Positions 18,861 through 26,385 of a DNA stretch of 64,000 nucleotides are shown piece after piece (positions within the stretch are counted from its first letter, which is position 1; each line of letters starts with the position of its first letter). The notes beneath the pieces were generated by a model. The model was not told the DNA's origin. It worked only from the letters and a program-made list of their open reading frames with translations, and did no database searches. Made by a program: the position numbers and the translations under genes. Source of the DNA: Candidatus Bathyarchaeota archaeon (GTDB taxonomy: Archaea; Thermoproteota; Bathyarchaeia; Bathyarchaeales; Bathycorpusculaceae); assembly GCA_026014735.1 (NCBI GenBank), contig JAOZHT010000002.1, forward strand, positions 785,881-849,880, given 5' to 3'.

Positions 18861-19019
18861 CTAAACAAGTCCTCCAGCATTTTCAAGAGCACCAGACCGC
18901 ACCAGTAAATTAAGCGTTGATTTAATGTTCTTGTGTCTGAGCCGTTTCTGCAGCAGAACTATATTTCGTGTTTTACCGTATTCTCGTAGGGCGTCTTGTC
19001 TTTGAGTTTTTGTAGTCAT
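18861..19019 (-). pseudogene. Relic of a second tyrosine integrase C-terminus
   Basis: A 52-residue frame following the integrase stop encodes RNIVLLQKRLRHKNIKSTLNLL. This parallels KDVIYVMKRLGHKNIKNTLIYI of the complete integrase. The HxxR-side helix is degraded and the tyrosine is lost, so it cannot recombine. It is most simply a remnant of an earlier integration or of a duplicated integrase tail beside the attachment site. A short ATG-led ORF (MTTKTQRQ...) keeps the frame open. Confidence 0.5.
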
Positions 19020-19023
19020 TTCT

Positions 19024-20325
19024 TTAGCACTTCCTTTTCCTAAACAGTTTATGCCCGTCAAAATCGCATACGAAATCAAAGCCAGCCTCGATTAGAACGC
19101 ATGCTTCAGCCTCAGTCTTTGCCACCTTAGAGATGTAGTCTATTTCGTCTTTGAAAAGTGCCTCTTCGAGTTGAATGTAAATCAGCGTATTTTTGATGTT
19201 TTTGTGGCCAAGCCGTTTCATCACGTAGATTACGTCTTTGGTGCGGTGATAATCCATTGTGCCACCCCAAGTTCGCAACGTCTTAAACATGATTCTTTTT
19301 AGCCGTGGATTATTGAGTTTAGCGGCTAAGCTTGTGCGTTGTCGTTCAAAGTTAATTCTGAAACTATCAAGGTCCATCTCTGGCGGGGCAAAATAGTATT
19401 TTCCGTATGATCGTGGTAGGTTATGTAGCATTCCAACTAGCTTTTGGCTCATGTTAAAGATTCTTGGGTTACTGTTTTTTTCAGGCGTAATGTTTACGGT
19501 GTTGGTTTCAAAGTCGAAATAGTCCTCATCGCAATGCCAGATTTCCCCGGGTCGAGCACGTGTCTCTTTTAGTAGCTGCAAGAATACGCCGACTTTAAGG
19601 CTGCAACCTGCTATCAGTTGATCGATTTCGGTTTCTTTGGGAACAAACGGTATCTTTGCAATGCCAGTATAGATTGGTCTTGTCCATGTTCCGCCAACCA
19701 TTGTTAAATAATTGCTGTAAGCGTCGACTGCATTGCCTTTTCTGCCTTCGCACCATTTCTGTTTTGAAATAATTGTCTTCACCGATTCTGGGTCGTAAAA
19801 GTCTGCTTCGCGTCGCCAAAGAATCTTTAGCAGTCTTGTGCGTCCATGTATTGTTGATGGTCGATAGCCTTCCTTCTGTAGATACCACTCGTATTTGGCA
19901 AGTGTTGTGTTGATGTCAAAGGTTTCTTTCCGCAGAATTACAGTTTGCTGTATTTCTGCAACCAAGTTTTTCGCTTCCTCTGCGCATATTTGGCGAGAAG
20001 GTAGTATGTCCAGATCGCTTTTTAATTTCTTCGTTTCAATAGATAGGTCATCTTTCAACAGGTTTTTTGCCGTTTCAACGCCTACAGGATCACTAAAACG
20101 CAAACCACATCGACGACAAAGCCAACGCTGGATAGGCTCTCCAAACATCGGCGAGTAGGTTCCATCGCGCCAAACAGTCGTAGTTTTAGGTCCACATTTG
20201 GGGCAAGTTGGGTTTAGGGGGCTGCTGCCGGCAGAGCCGTCTGCTGACTCTGACTTACGAGATTTGGAACCGGCTTTAGTGCCAAATATGCCGTCTGGAG
20301 AAGGCTTAGATGTAAGTTCAGCCAT
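19024..20325 (-). CDS. int: Tyrosine recombinase (provirus integrase) with zinc ribbon
   Basis: A 433-residue integrase that recombines the virus with tRNA-Leu. Residues 41-73 hold a zinc ribbon (CPKCG and CRRCG). A SAM-like core-binding domain is at ~140-210. The catalytic domain contains R256 or R258 (KETRARPGEIWH), R351 (KTLRTWGG), H374 (RLGHKNIKNT) and Y383 (LIYIQ). The usual His of the H-x-x-R motif is a Lys-Thr-Leu-Arg here. It lies 219 bp from the tRNA and reads towards it, as in many archaeal integrating elements. Excision partners are not obvious. Confidence 0.9.
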   Translation of the reverse strand: MAELTSKPSPDGIFGTKAGSKSRKSESADGSAGSSPLNPTCPKCGPKTTTVWRDGTYSPMFGEPIQRWLCRRCGLRFSDPVGVETAKNLLKDDLSIETKKLKSDLDILPSRQICAEEAKNLVAEIQQTVILRKETFDINTTLAKYEWYLQKEGYRPSTIHGRTRLLKILWRREADFYDPESVKTIISKQKWCEGRKGNAVDAYSNYLTMVGGTWTRPIYTGIAKIPFVPKETEIDQLIAGCSLKVGVFLQLLKETRARPGEIWHCDEDYFDFETNTVNITPEKNSNPRIFNMSQKLVGMLHNLPRSYGKYYFAPPEMDLDSFRINFERQRTSLAAKLNNPRLKRIMFKTLRTWGGTMDYHRTKDVIYVMKRLGHKNIKNTLIYIQLEEALFKDEIDYISKVAKTEAEACVLIEAGFDFVCDFDGHKLFRKRKC

Positions 20326-20338
20326 TCCCTCCCACCGC

Positions 20339-20614
20339 CTAGTTTAGACTTACAGTTTTGTGGTTGCCAAAAAAGAGGATAGGTTTGCCTTTGACGTCCT
20401 GCAGATAGGTTACTGGGAACATTTTTTGGAATATGTCGAGGGCTGCCTGGTTCTCAAAGACTGGTACTGCATACTGCGGCGCCTTCTCTAAGTGTTCTTG
20501 GCAAAATGGAGCAGAGAGCTGTGTTCTGCCGCTCTCATAGAAAACATAGCCACAGAAACCCGCAGTTGGGTTTCCGCAGACAATGCAACGTTTGCGATTC
20601 AGCCTTCTCCTCAA
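20339..20614 (-). CDS. Small cysteine-rich provirus protein
   Basis: A 91-residue protein with a zinc-finger-like N-terminus (CIVCGNPTAGFCGY, then FCQEH near residue 38) and a hydrophobic C-terminal half. It begins on TTG with gcggag in front, and lies directly upstream of the integrase. A role with the integrase, such as excisionase, is possible but not visible. Confidence 0.55.
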   Translation of the reverse strand: MRRRLNRKRCIVCGNPTAGFCGYVFYESGRTQLSAPFCQEHLEKAPQYAVPVFENQAALDIFQKMFPVTYLQDVKGKPILFFGNHKTVSLN

Positions 20615-20626
20615 GGTCTCCGCTTC

Positions 20627-20914
20627 CTACTTGAAGAATTGGTCGTCTCGCATGTTTTCGCTGATTTGGATATAGCGGCGTTTTTTGCAGAAATCCAAAA
20701 TTTTAGTTAGCAACGGGTCATTGCCAGCCGTGAACTCTTTTTTGAAGCCGATCCGTCCGGTTTGAACTCTTATCTCAATGATTCCATCGTTGCTAAGCAG
20801 CTGGTAGAAACCCAATTTTTCCCCAGCATATTCCTCAAGGACATCCCAGTCCTCAATTAAATTTACCAACTTATTGTCACCTAAACCGTCTTGCAGGCTA
20901 GGCATAAAAAGCAT
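20627..20914 (-). CDS. Small provirus protein, unknown
   Basis: A 95-residue acidic protein, MLFMPSLQDGLGDNKLVNLIEDWDVLEEYAGEKLGFYQLL..., with alternating helices and strands and the basic stretch DFCKKRRYIQ. It precedes the zinc-finger gene and the integrase by 12 bp and is probably part of the same leftward unit. No family recognised. Confidence 0.5.
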   Translation of the reverse strand: MLFMPSLQDGLGDNKLVNLIEDWDVLEEYAGEKLGFYQLLSNDGIIEIRVQTGRIGFKKEFTAGNDPLLTKILDFCKKRRYIQISENMRDDQFFK

Positions 20915-21029
20915 CTATCACTGCAAAGCCATGATGGCTTTGTAAGCGCCGCAAAGCCAAGTGTCAAAAAACGTACATATAAACAGCAGTTAAGGAGGCT
21001 ACCTTGGATTGGTTCCGAAAAGTGAGCCA

Positions 21030-21173
21030 TTAGGCCTTCTGTAGAGTGATTTTGTCCCCGTCTAAAACCCAAACAACTCTGTCTGTTTCTGTTAATTGAA
21101 GTTTATCCCTTACTTCGCTAGGAACTGTTGTTTGGAACCTGCTTGTTAAATTGGTCACGGCTAGAATTTTCAA
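21030..21173 (-). CDS. AbrB/SpoVT-fold DNA-binding protein
   Basis: A 47-residue protein too short for most ORF listings. It reads LKILAVTNLTSRFQTTVPSEVRDKLQLTETDRVVWVLDGDKITLQKA, the swapped-hairpin AbrB fold with the QTTVPxEVRxKL signature. The start is a TTG at 21173. Such small proteins serve as repressors or antitoxins. No partner toxin is adjacent, so a regulator of the provirus lysogeny region is a reasonable guess. Confidence 0.7.
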   Translation of the reverse strand: MKILAVTNLTSRFQTTVPSEVRDKLQLTETDRVVWVLDGDKITLQKA

Positions 21174-21287
21174 ATAGACCACACGTTGTACTTATGAAAA
21201 TCAATATTAATTGTTAATGAAATGGAAATAATATAAATAATGAAAATAATGAAAGTATTAACAAACCGCTAAAAAGCGGGCGAGGCG

Positions 21288-21470
21288 ATTAAGATTAGCG
21301 AAAAAAAAGAGAAACCAATAACCGAATGCATCGAAGTCACCGGCATGGAACCAAACAAACGACGCCTAATATTCATAGACGGCATGAACAGAAACGGATT
21401 CTCAGCATTTATCAAACACACACAAAACAACCAAACATATTACGTCTTCATCTACGAAAAAGCACTCTAA
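21288..21470 (+). CDS. Short protein between two regulators
   Basis: A frame of ~60 codons, ending at 21470, encodes a strand-rich segment (ECIEVTGMEPNKRRLIFIDGMNRNGFSAFIKH, TYYVFIYEKAL). No ATG lies at its beginning. An ATT at 21288 follows a purine-rich region (gggcgagg), or an internal ATG at 21345 could be used. The protein-like composition suggests a real small gene, possibly a regulator cofactor. Unrecognised. Confidence 0.4.
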   Translation: MKISEKKEKPITECIEVTGMEPNKRRLIFIDGMNRNGFSAFIKHTQNNQTYYVFIYEKAL

Positions 21471-21472
21471 AA

Positions 21473-21850
21473 TCAGGAAAGCAAATCGATTAACTCTGCA
21501 AGCTGCTCATCCGTGGCGTTCTCAAGAAACTCTTCAATGTTCTTCTGGTCAAGTTTCAAAGCGGCTTTTCCTTTAAGGGTAATTTTGTATAGTTCTGAAG
21601 GCCACCCGGGCTTAGTGACTTTTTCGCCCTCTTTGGCGATCCATCCACCCCTTTCGAGCACATCTACCCGTCTGTAGATCGTCTTAACGTCTTTATTCCT
21701 AAAACCCTTCGCACTCTTAACTATCAGAAACAAGTCATATTTTGCTAAAAGCTGCCCCGAGAAAAGAATCAGCAGTATGACGCGGTTTAGGGTTGCCTCT
21801 TTTCCACTAAACACCTTAAGCGGTGTACCCTTACTTTTCTTCCGCGCCAA
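21473..21850 (-). CDS. Winged-helix transcription regulator
   Basis: A 125-residue protein with a basic N-terminus and a winged helix: VILLILFSGQLLAKYDLFLIVKSAKGFRNKDVKTIYRRVDVLERGGWIAKEGEKVTKPG, then SELYKITLKGKAAL. The PadR-like arrangement suggests a virus repressor. Its own upstream region (21851-22172) holds three TTTCTAGACTAGAAA-type palindromes, which may be its binding sites. Binding is inference. Confidence 0.75.
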   Translation of the reverse strand: MARKKSKGTPLKVFSGKEATLNRVILLILFSGQLLAKYDLFLIVKSAKGFRNKDVKTIYRRVDVLERGGWIAKEGEKVTKPGWPSELYKITLKGKAALKLDQKNIEEFLENATDEQLAELIDLLS

Positions 21851-22172
21851 AGTTCACTACTCCCCCTAAAGCTTTGGAAGGAATATAGATGGCGTCGGAA
21901 CTAGGCTATCACATTAACCCATGCATTTTAAGTCGTTTTGTCTGAGGCAAAATAATTCTAGTCTAGAAATGCCCTGAGGTAAAATTCAAGAAGGCGCCTT
22001 TAAATAGCAACTTTGCTAGGTCTATGTAAAAAATAACAAGACACCGATAGCTTTAGAATGAATTTTGCCGAAGTCTAATTGGTGCATTTCTAGACTAGAA
22101 ACGTTTTGACGGGTACTTTTCTATACTAGGAAACGGGATATCAGGTCAAAAGGGTAAGTGTGGCGGGGCGCC
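21851..22172. other. Control region of the provirus, no gene
   Basis: A 322-bp AT-rich gap between the winged-helix regulator and small leftward genes. It contains three near-palindromic operator-like sites (listed separately) and no plausible coding frame on either strand. It is a good place for a lysogeny switch. Confidence 0.5.
21956..22133. promoter_or_regulatory. Three palindromic operator-like sites
   Basis: TTCTAGTCTAGAA (21956-21968), TTTCTAGACTAGAAA (22087-22101) and TTTCTATACTAGGAAA (22118-22133). The first two are palindromic except at the centre, and each carries flanking GCATTT/AAATGC in opposite orientation (21969-21972 and 22084-22089). The third is a weaker copy. The spacing (~131 and ~31 bp) suits cooperative repressor binding or looping. 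Confidence 0.6.
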
Positions 22173-22367
22173 TCATTGAGGCTGCTTATCGATTAACATG
22201 ATGTGGGTTATGTTTCCTTCTCTAGTTGCTTTAATCTCAAGTTGCCGATGACGCAGACACCGCAAAAACTCATGGAGCTCTTTAGGAAAACGCATACATA
22301 CTTCTTCATATTCACGAGCCCCCTTCTTTCCATGCTTCTTAACAATGTAGAATCCGAGCTTAACCAT
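22173..22367 (-). CDS. Small basic provirus protein
   Basis: A 64-residue protein, MVKLGFYIVKKHGKKGAREYEEVCMRFPKELHEFLRCLRHRQLEIKATREGNITHIML..., with strongly basic helices and alternating strands. Its start overlaps the 3' end of the next gene by 8 bp. It may bind nucleic acid. No family recognised. Confidence 0.5.
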   Translation of the reverse strand: MVKLGFYIVKKHGKKGAREYEEVCMRFPKELHEFLRCLRHRQLEIKATREGNITHIMLIDKQPQ

Positions 22368-22683
22368 ACGTCTCAGCTCCCGTTTGCGTTTGCTTACCAG
22401 TAGTTTGAGCAGCGGCCTTAAACTGTTCTTTTGATAACTGGTTCATCAGCCAGCGGGCTGCTTCTCTTAGAAATTCTTCTTTAGTAGAATAACCTAACTG
22501 CTTGTTATTAGCTATGAACACCTCAATTTCTTGGACCAGTTCAAACGGCATAACCACTGACTGATGTAGCAGTGCTTCTATTGCATCTTCATAGGTTTTG
22601 ATTTCACCTGATTTAGCAGTTAATTGCCCAACAATAGCTGTTAATTCCGAATGAAATTGATCTGATATTTTCAGAGTCTTCAC
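22360..22683 (-). CDS. Two-part RHH/antitoxin-like protein
   Basis: A 107-residue protein. The N-terminal segment (MKTLKISDQFHSELTAIV, KTYEDAIEALL) resembles VapB-type antitoxins. The segment MPFELVQEIEVFIANNKQLGYSTKEEFLREAARWLMNQL reads as a ribbon-helix-helix. It is the first gene of a short leftward pair with the basic 64-residue protein. Two DNA-binding modules in one chain could bridge operator sites. Confidence 0.6.
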   Translation of the reverse strand: MKTLKISDQFHSELTAIVGQLTAKSGEIKTYEDAIEALLHQSVVMPFELVQEIEVFIANNKQLGYSTKEEFLREAARWLMNQLSKEQFKAAAQTTGKQTQTGAETYG

Positions 22684-22866
22684 TTGTCAGCTCTCCAGGT
22701 TAGTAATCTTGGAAAAGATTAGCTTTTAAAACAATATGTCAATTCGTACTTCCAAGACAGGGGAGAGGCGAGTGAAAATAACGGTTGAATAAAGTTAGCA
22801 ATCGTTCATAAAGCTTAAGTTAAGTTCAATACAATTCCAGCTTATCGCTAATCAATTTGCAGTCTA

Positions 22867-24201
22867 TTGGAGATATATGCTTTGAATAGTAATCCTCCCG
22901 AGTATACTTGTCCTCTTTGTCATTCTTCTCTTGAAAGTGACGAATACAATAAAGCAATCGCCGAGTTAAGAAAGAAGGTCTCAGAAACTTATGGTGAAGA
23001 GAACAAGAAGGCTAAACAAGAATTTGACCAAAGAGTAGAACAGATTAACAAATCTCACAGGCAAGAAATCGATAACTTGAAAACTGCATTTTCGGAGCAA
23101 TCAAAAACCCTAAAAATTGAAATGGAAGGTAGCTACAAACGACAGCTAGACGAATTGAAAAAGACCTACGATAGCCTAGGGAAGCAAAATCAGAAGAACT
23201 TTGTGGAATTAGAGAAGAAAATTAGAGCTGACTGTAAAAAAGAAATTCAAGAAAAAGAAAAGCTTCTTAGCAGTCTTAAGCGAGAGCAAACAAGACTCGA
23301 AAAAATAGCATTCGAGAAAGGCAAAGCAGATGCTGATATCGACCGCAAAAAACTTCAGAACGATGTCAATGAAAGGGACCTACTCCTCAAGCGGGCTAAA
23401 CAAGAGACTGATGAACTAAGAAAGCAATTACAGCAGAGCCAATCAGAACTCAAGGGTGAAGTTGGAGAAATAGACCTTTACATCAATTTGACACAGGCTT
23501 TTGATCAAGATTTCTTCACTCGACAAAAAAGAGGTACCTCAATGGGCGATATTGTACAAAAAATAAGAACACAATCGGCTTCATTGGAGATGCCAATCGT
23601 CTATGACAATAAACAGGCTGAAAGCGTAACTGCTAAAGATATCGAGAAGGCCAAAAAATACAAGGAAGTTCACGGCACTGAATACGTTATAATAGTTTCC
23701 AGCAACTTGCCTAAAAAAGATGTAAAGAACGGCTTGTTCGGCGAGAAGGACGGCGTTCTGCTGTGCCATCCATGCATACTGGTCGATGTGGTTAAGCAAA
23801 TACGCAGGGCTATCATAGAAATCTCAAAGCAGTCAGAGAGCAAAAAAGACCGGGAAAGCAAAGAGTCAAAATTATACGATTACATTAGGAGCACAGAGTT
23901 TGCTTCAACTGTAGAAAAATTGCATGATGTCTATCAGAAGTCAGCTGACTTACAGGATAACGAGGAAAGAGCGCATGCAAGACTGTGGAAGGAAAGAAAG
24001 AAGCTGCAATCGCAAATAAACGATGTCTATAGCGGAATTTGCACGGGCGTTGATTGTATAATTCAAGAAAAGCTACCTATGCAGGACTTAGCGATTGAGG
24101 ACAATGAAAAGGAGCAAAAAACTGACAGCGAGCAGCTGTCCCAGCAACTATTAGTGAAAAGGAAGAAAAAGAAACTGGAAAACGAAGACCAGATGGTTTA
24201 A
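22867..24201 (+). CDS. DUF2130-type coiled-coil protein (nuclease-fold superfamily)
   Basis: A 444-residue protein. An N-terminal CPLCHSSL zinc knuckle is followed by a long coiled coil (~40-195), then a core: GEVGEIDLYINLTQAF, PIVYDNKQAESVTAKDIEKAKKYKEVHGTEYVIIVSSNLPKKDV, and EKDGVLLCHPCILVDVVKQIRRAI. This matches the DUF2130 family, whose core is thought to have a PD-(D/E)XK-like fold (family knowledge). The canonical acidic residues are only partly clear here. It starts on TTG and is the first gene of the rightward cargo block. A DNA-end or defence role is inference. Confidence 0.7.
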   Translation: MEIYALNSNPPEYTCPLCHSSLESDEYNKAIAELRKKVSETYGEENKKAKQEFDQRVEQINKSHRQEIDNLKTAFSEQSKTLKIEMEGSYKRQLDELKKTYDSLGKQNQKNFVELEKKIRADCKKEIQEKEKLLSSLKREQTRLEKIAFEKGKADADIDRKKLQNDVNERDLLLKRAKQETDELRKQLQQSQSELKGEVGEIDLYINLTQAFDQDFFTRQKRGTSMGDIVQKIRTQSASLEMPIVYDNKQAESVTAKDIEKAKKYKEVHGTEYVIIVSSNLPKKDVKNGLFGEKDGVLLCHPCILVDVVKQIRRAIIEISKQSESKKDRESKESKLYDYIRSTEFASTVEKLHDVYQKSADLQDNEERAHARLWKERKKLQSQINDVYSGICTGVDCIIQEKLPMQDLAIEDNEKEQKTDSEQLSQQLLVKRKKKKLENEDQMV

Positions 24202-24221
24202 GCTCTGAACAGTGTTAAGCA

Positions 24222-24539
24222 ATGGAAATCTTGTTTTTACCCAATGAGACACTATTTCTGACTTTCAAACTATCTAATGGTTCTGGATGGCTAACGAGCC
24301 ATCGGCTCATTTTATGCTTTCACCCAACAGGCCACCTTGAAGGCAGCCCCCCTGCTTTGTACCATTTAAAGAATTTTAAGAAAGCGCAAATCAAGGGTTC
24401 AGCATTAATCGTGCAATTTCAGGATAAAACCATGAAAATTAATCTTCAAATATATTCATCAAGTCTCCTTCAAGAAATCAAAGAGTACATAGAAGAAGCG
24501 GCAAAAAATTGGAGCGCCTCTAAAACGACTAACTGCTAA
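24222..24539 (+). CDS. Small PH/GRAM-like protein
   Basis: A 105-residue protein. GSGWLTSHRLILCF followed by YHLKNFKKAQIKGSALIVQFQDKTMKINLQIY has the strand order of small PH/GRAM domains, ending in a helix (LLQEIKEYIEEAAKNW). It follows the DUF2130 gene by 20 bp on the same strand. The pair may form one unit. Function unknown. Confidence 0.5.
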   Translation: MEILFLPNETLFLTFKLSNGSGWLTSHRLILCFHPTGHLEGSPPALYHLKNFKKAQIKGSALIVQFQDKTMKINLQIYSSSLLQEIKEYIEEAAKNWSASKTTNC

Positions 24540-24585
24540 TATGCTAGATGCTCTTATGCTTGAAGCTCAAAAAACTAAAAATACG

Positions 24586-25212
24586 CTAAACTACTTCACC
24601 GAGGTGTGAAATTTTTATCGGTAAGTCATCAACGCAAGCTAGCGATTTATAGCGGCAAACTGATTTGTGAATCTGGGAACGATTTCTTATGAAATCGTGG
24701 AAATCTAATGTTGCAAAGGTTGCTTTCCCATTTGTTTCAGCCCAATTATATGCGTCAACAAATATTTTGGCGTCATCTCGATTGTCTACTGAGACTTGAA
24801 CAATATCTTCACACATCACATCTGTTGACATTGGTATTAGGGGTTTTTGAACGTAGCCAAACGCAACAGCAAGGCCCTTCCTAGTCAGGGCATCTTTATC
24901 TCGCATATAAGTTAAAACTTCTGTTGGTTTTAGCTTCGCTAAGTCTAAGAGCAAATCCTGAAAATGTTTTCTGTCATTCTTGTTAGTACTACCAGTATCA
25001 AAGTCTGTAGGCTTACCACCAGCTTTCAGGAACTTTGCCATTTTGACATAAAGCTCCCTACGCCTAGCAAGACGTCTTTCAATTTCCCCATTGACACGAT
25101 GACCTGTATATTTATGATACCCGTTTCCAAAGAATCTCTTGCTTTGTTCTGTCCATTTCCCCGGGTAGGCAAACGCAAAAAAGATGCAACTATCGATAAA
25201 GAAGCGAGTCAT
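24586..25212 (-). CDS. PIN-like domain protein
   Basis: A ~208-residue protein. MTRFFIDSCIFFAFAYPGKW has the early Asp of PIN nucleases. A middle helical part contains DRKHFQDLLLDLAKL. The end, DAKIFVDAYNWAETNGKATFATLDFHDFIRNRS, holds two more spaced Asp residues of the metal site. The start at 25212 (ATG) is 4 bp after the stop of the upstream gene, so the two are tightly coupled. A ribonuclease toxin or defence effector is the likely role; the partner could be its regulator. The longer upstream frame to 25248 is less likely. Confidence 0.65.
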   Translation of the reverse strand: MTRFFIDSCIFFAFAYPGKWTEQSKRFFGNGYHKYTGHRVNGEIERRLARRRELYVKMAKFLKAGGKPTDFDTGSTNKNDRKHFQDLLLDLAKLKPTEVLTYMRDKDALTRKGLAVAFGYVQKPLIPMSTDVMCEDIVQVSVDNRDDAKIFVDAYNWAETNGKATFATLDFHDFIRNRSQIHKSVCRYKSLACVDDLPIKISHLGEVV

Positions 25213-25216
25213 CGGT

Positions 25217-26200
25217 TCACTGTGGGTTCTTTTCGTAAATTCTTTCAATCTCAGAAACTGAATCGATAATCCGCTTGTTTGTCGTAGAATGAGTTTTGGC
25301 GAAGTATGTACTGTAGGGTAAATCTAAATTGTCATCATGGATGGCTTTCTTGTATTCATTGACTTTACCTTTGGATTCAACAATTTGATAGGGTTTTTTA
25401 CGTAAGCGTTTCGCTTTCTCTTCTACTCTCCTAAGGCCAGTTACTGTTTCAGCCGAAATTTCTATCGCAAATGGAAACCAAATGTAGCAATCAAAGAAAT
25501 TGCCCGATTCAAAAATCCAATTGGACCATTTTTTCATTACTTTGTCTTGACGACCACTTATAGCATCGATTTTCAAGAGGGCTTCTTCCAAGCTTGAAAA
25601 GTAATCGATTACTAAATCGTTTAAGTCCTCAAATTCTTCCCGAGAAAAGGCCGCCATTTGAAAAACCGATATTTGGTTCCTTGTTTCTTGCAACCAGCTA
25701 TGATATTTATCATATGCCGAAAAGGGGTAGCGGTTTGGCTTGGAGAGCTTTCTATAAAGCTCTAATTTGGATATGTATACTTCGCTTAAGTTATTTGGTG
25801 CATCTTCATACAGAGAATCTAAGTAGATATCCATTGTCGGAGGTAATTCATCAATTACTTCCTTAATCGTTGATATGGCTGGTTTAATATCAACACCTAT
25901 TTTTGCTACTTTTGAACGCATTCGTTCCGGATTAGGACTAGCTAAATAACGGTTTTTTAAAGCGTTAAAGTCTTGGAACCCCGCTAATTGGGTTGAGTGA
26001 ACAAAGCAACCATATCTAAACCAACTCATAGTTACCGGAATATCAGTTTCGGTAAAAACCTTGTAGAGAATTTTATGAACATGCCAGTGCTTAAAATTCT
26101 TCTTGAACCAATAGTTGCTATGCTTGGTTTTCATATAATTTATTATTTCAGCAAAAGCCCAACGGACGACCTCATCTTCGTCTTCAATCGTCTTTAACAT
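25217..26200 (-). CDS. Partner of the PIN-like protein, wHTH-type N-terminus
   Basis: A 327-residue protein. Residues ~30-90 (HKILYKVFTETDIPVTMSWFRYGCFVHSTQL) look like a small winged-helix module of the archaeal type that ends in a YRYG-like motif. The rest is largely helical, with VIDELPPTMDIYL and a C-terminal basic region (RRVEEKAKRLRKKPYQIV). No catalytic motif is recognisable. Its last codon lies 4 bp from the start of the PIN gene. An antitoxin or sensor role is suggested by the layout only. Confidence 0.5.
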   Translation of the reverse strand: MLKTIEDEDEVVRWAFAEIINYMKTKHSNYWFKKNFKHWHVHKILYKVFTETDIPVTMSWFRYGCFVHSTQLAGFQDFNALKNRYLASPNPERMRSKVAKIGVDIKPAISTIKEVIDELPPTMDIYLDSLYEDAPNNLSEVYISKLELYRKLSKPNRYPFSAYDKYHSWLQETRNQISVFQMAAFSREEFEDLNDLVIDYFSSLEEALLKIDAISGRQDKVMKKWSNWIFESGNFFDCYIWFPFAIEISAETVTGLRRVEEKAKRLRKKPYQIVESKGKVNEYKKAIHDDNLDLPYSTYFAKTHSTTNKRIIDSVSEIERIYEKNPQ

Positions 26201-26385
26201 TAGAAGTCTATCCTTAATTAAAAGCTAACACTTATTAATTTTTTCTTTTAATGTATTTTTGCAGTAACTTAAAGCTTGTGAATCATCGATAACTTCCAGA
26301 CTAATAGACTATCAAGATTGGTTAATCTCCGAAAAAACGGACAGCAAATAGTTAAATCTACATCGGTATATACCATAGGGCTAAT

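Noticed and set aside
18835..18912. Short plus-strand ORF after tRNA-Leu (MAITLENNTKQ...)
   Set aside because: 25 codons, overlapping the integrase relic on the other strand, with no support.
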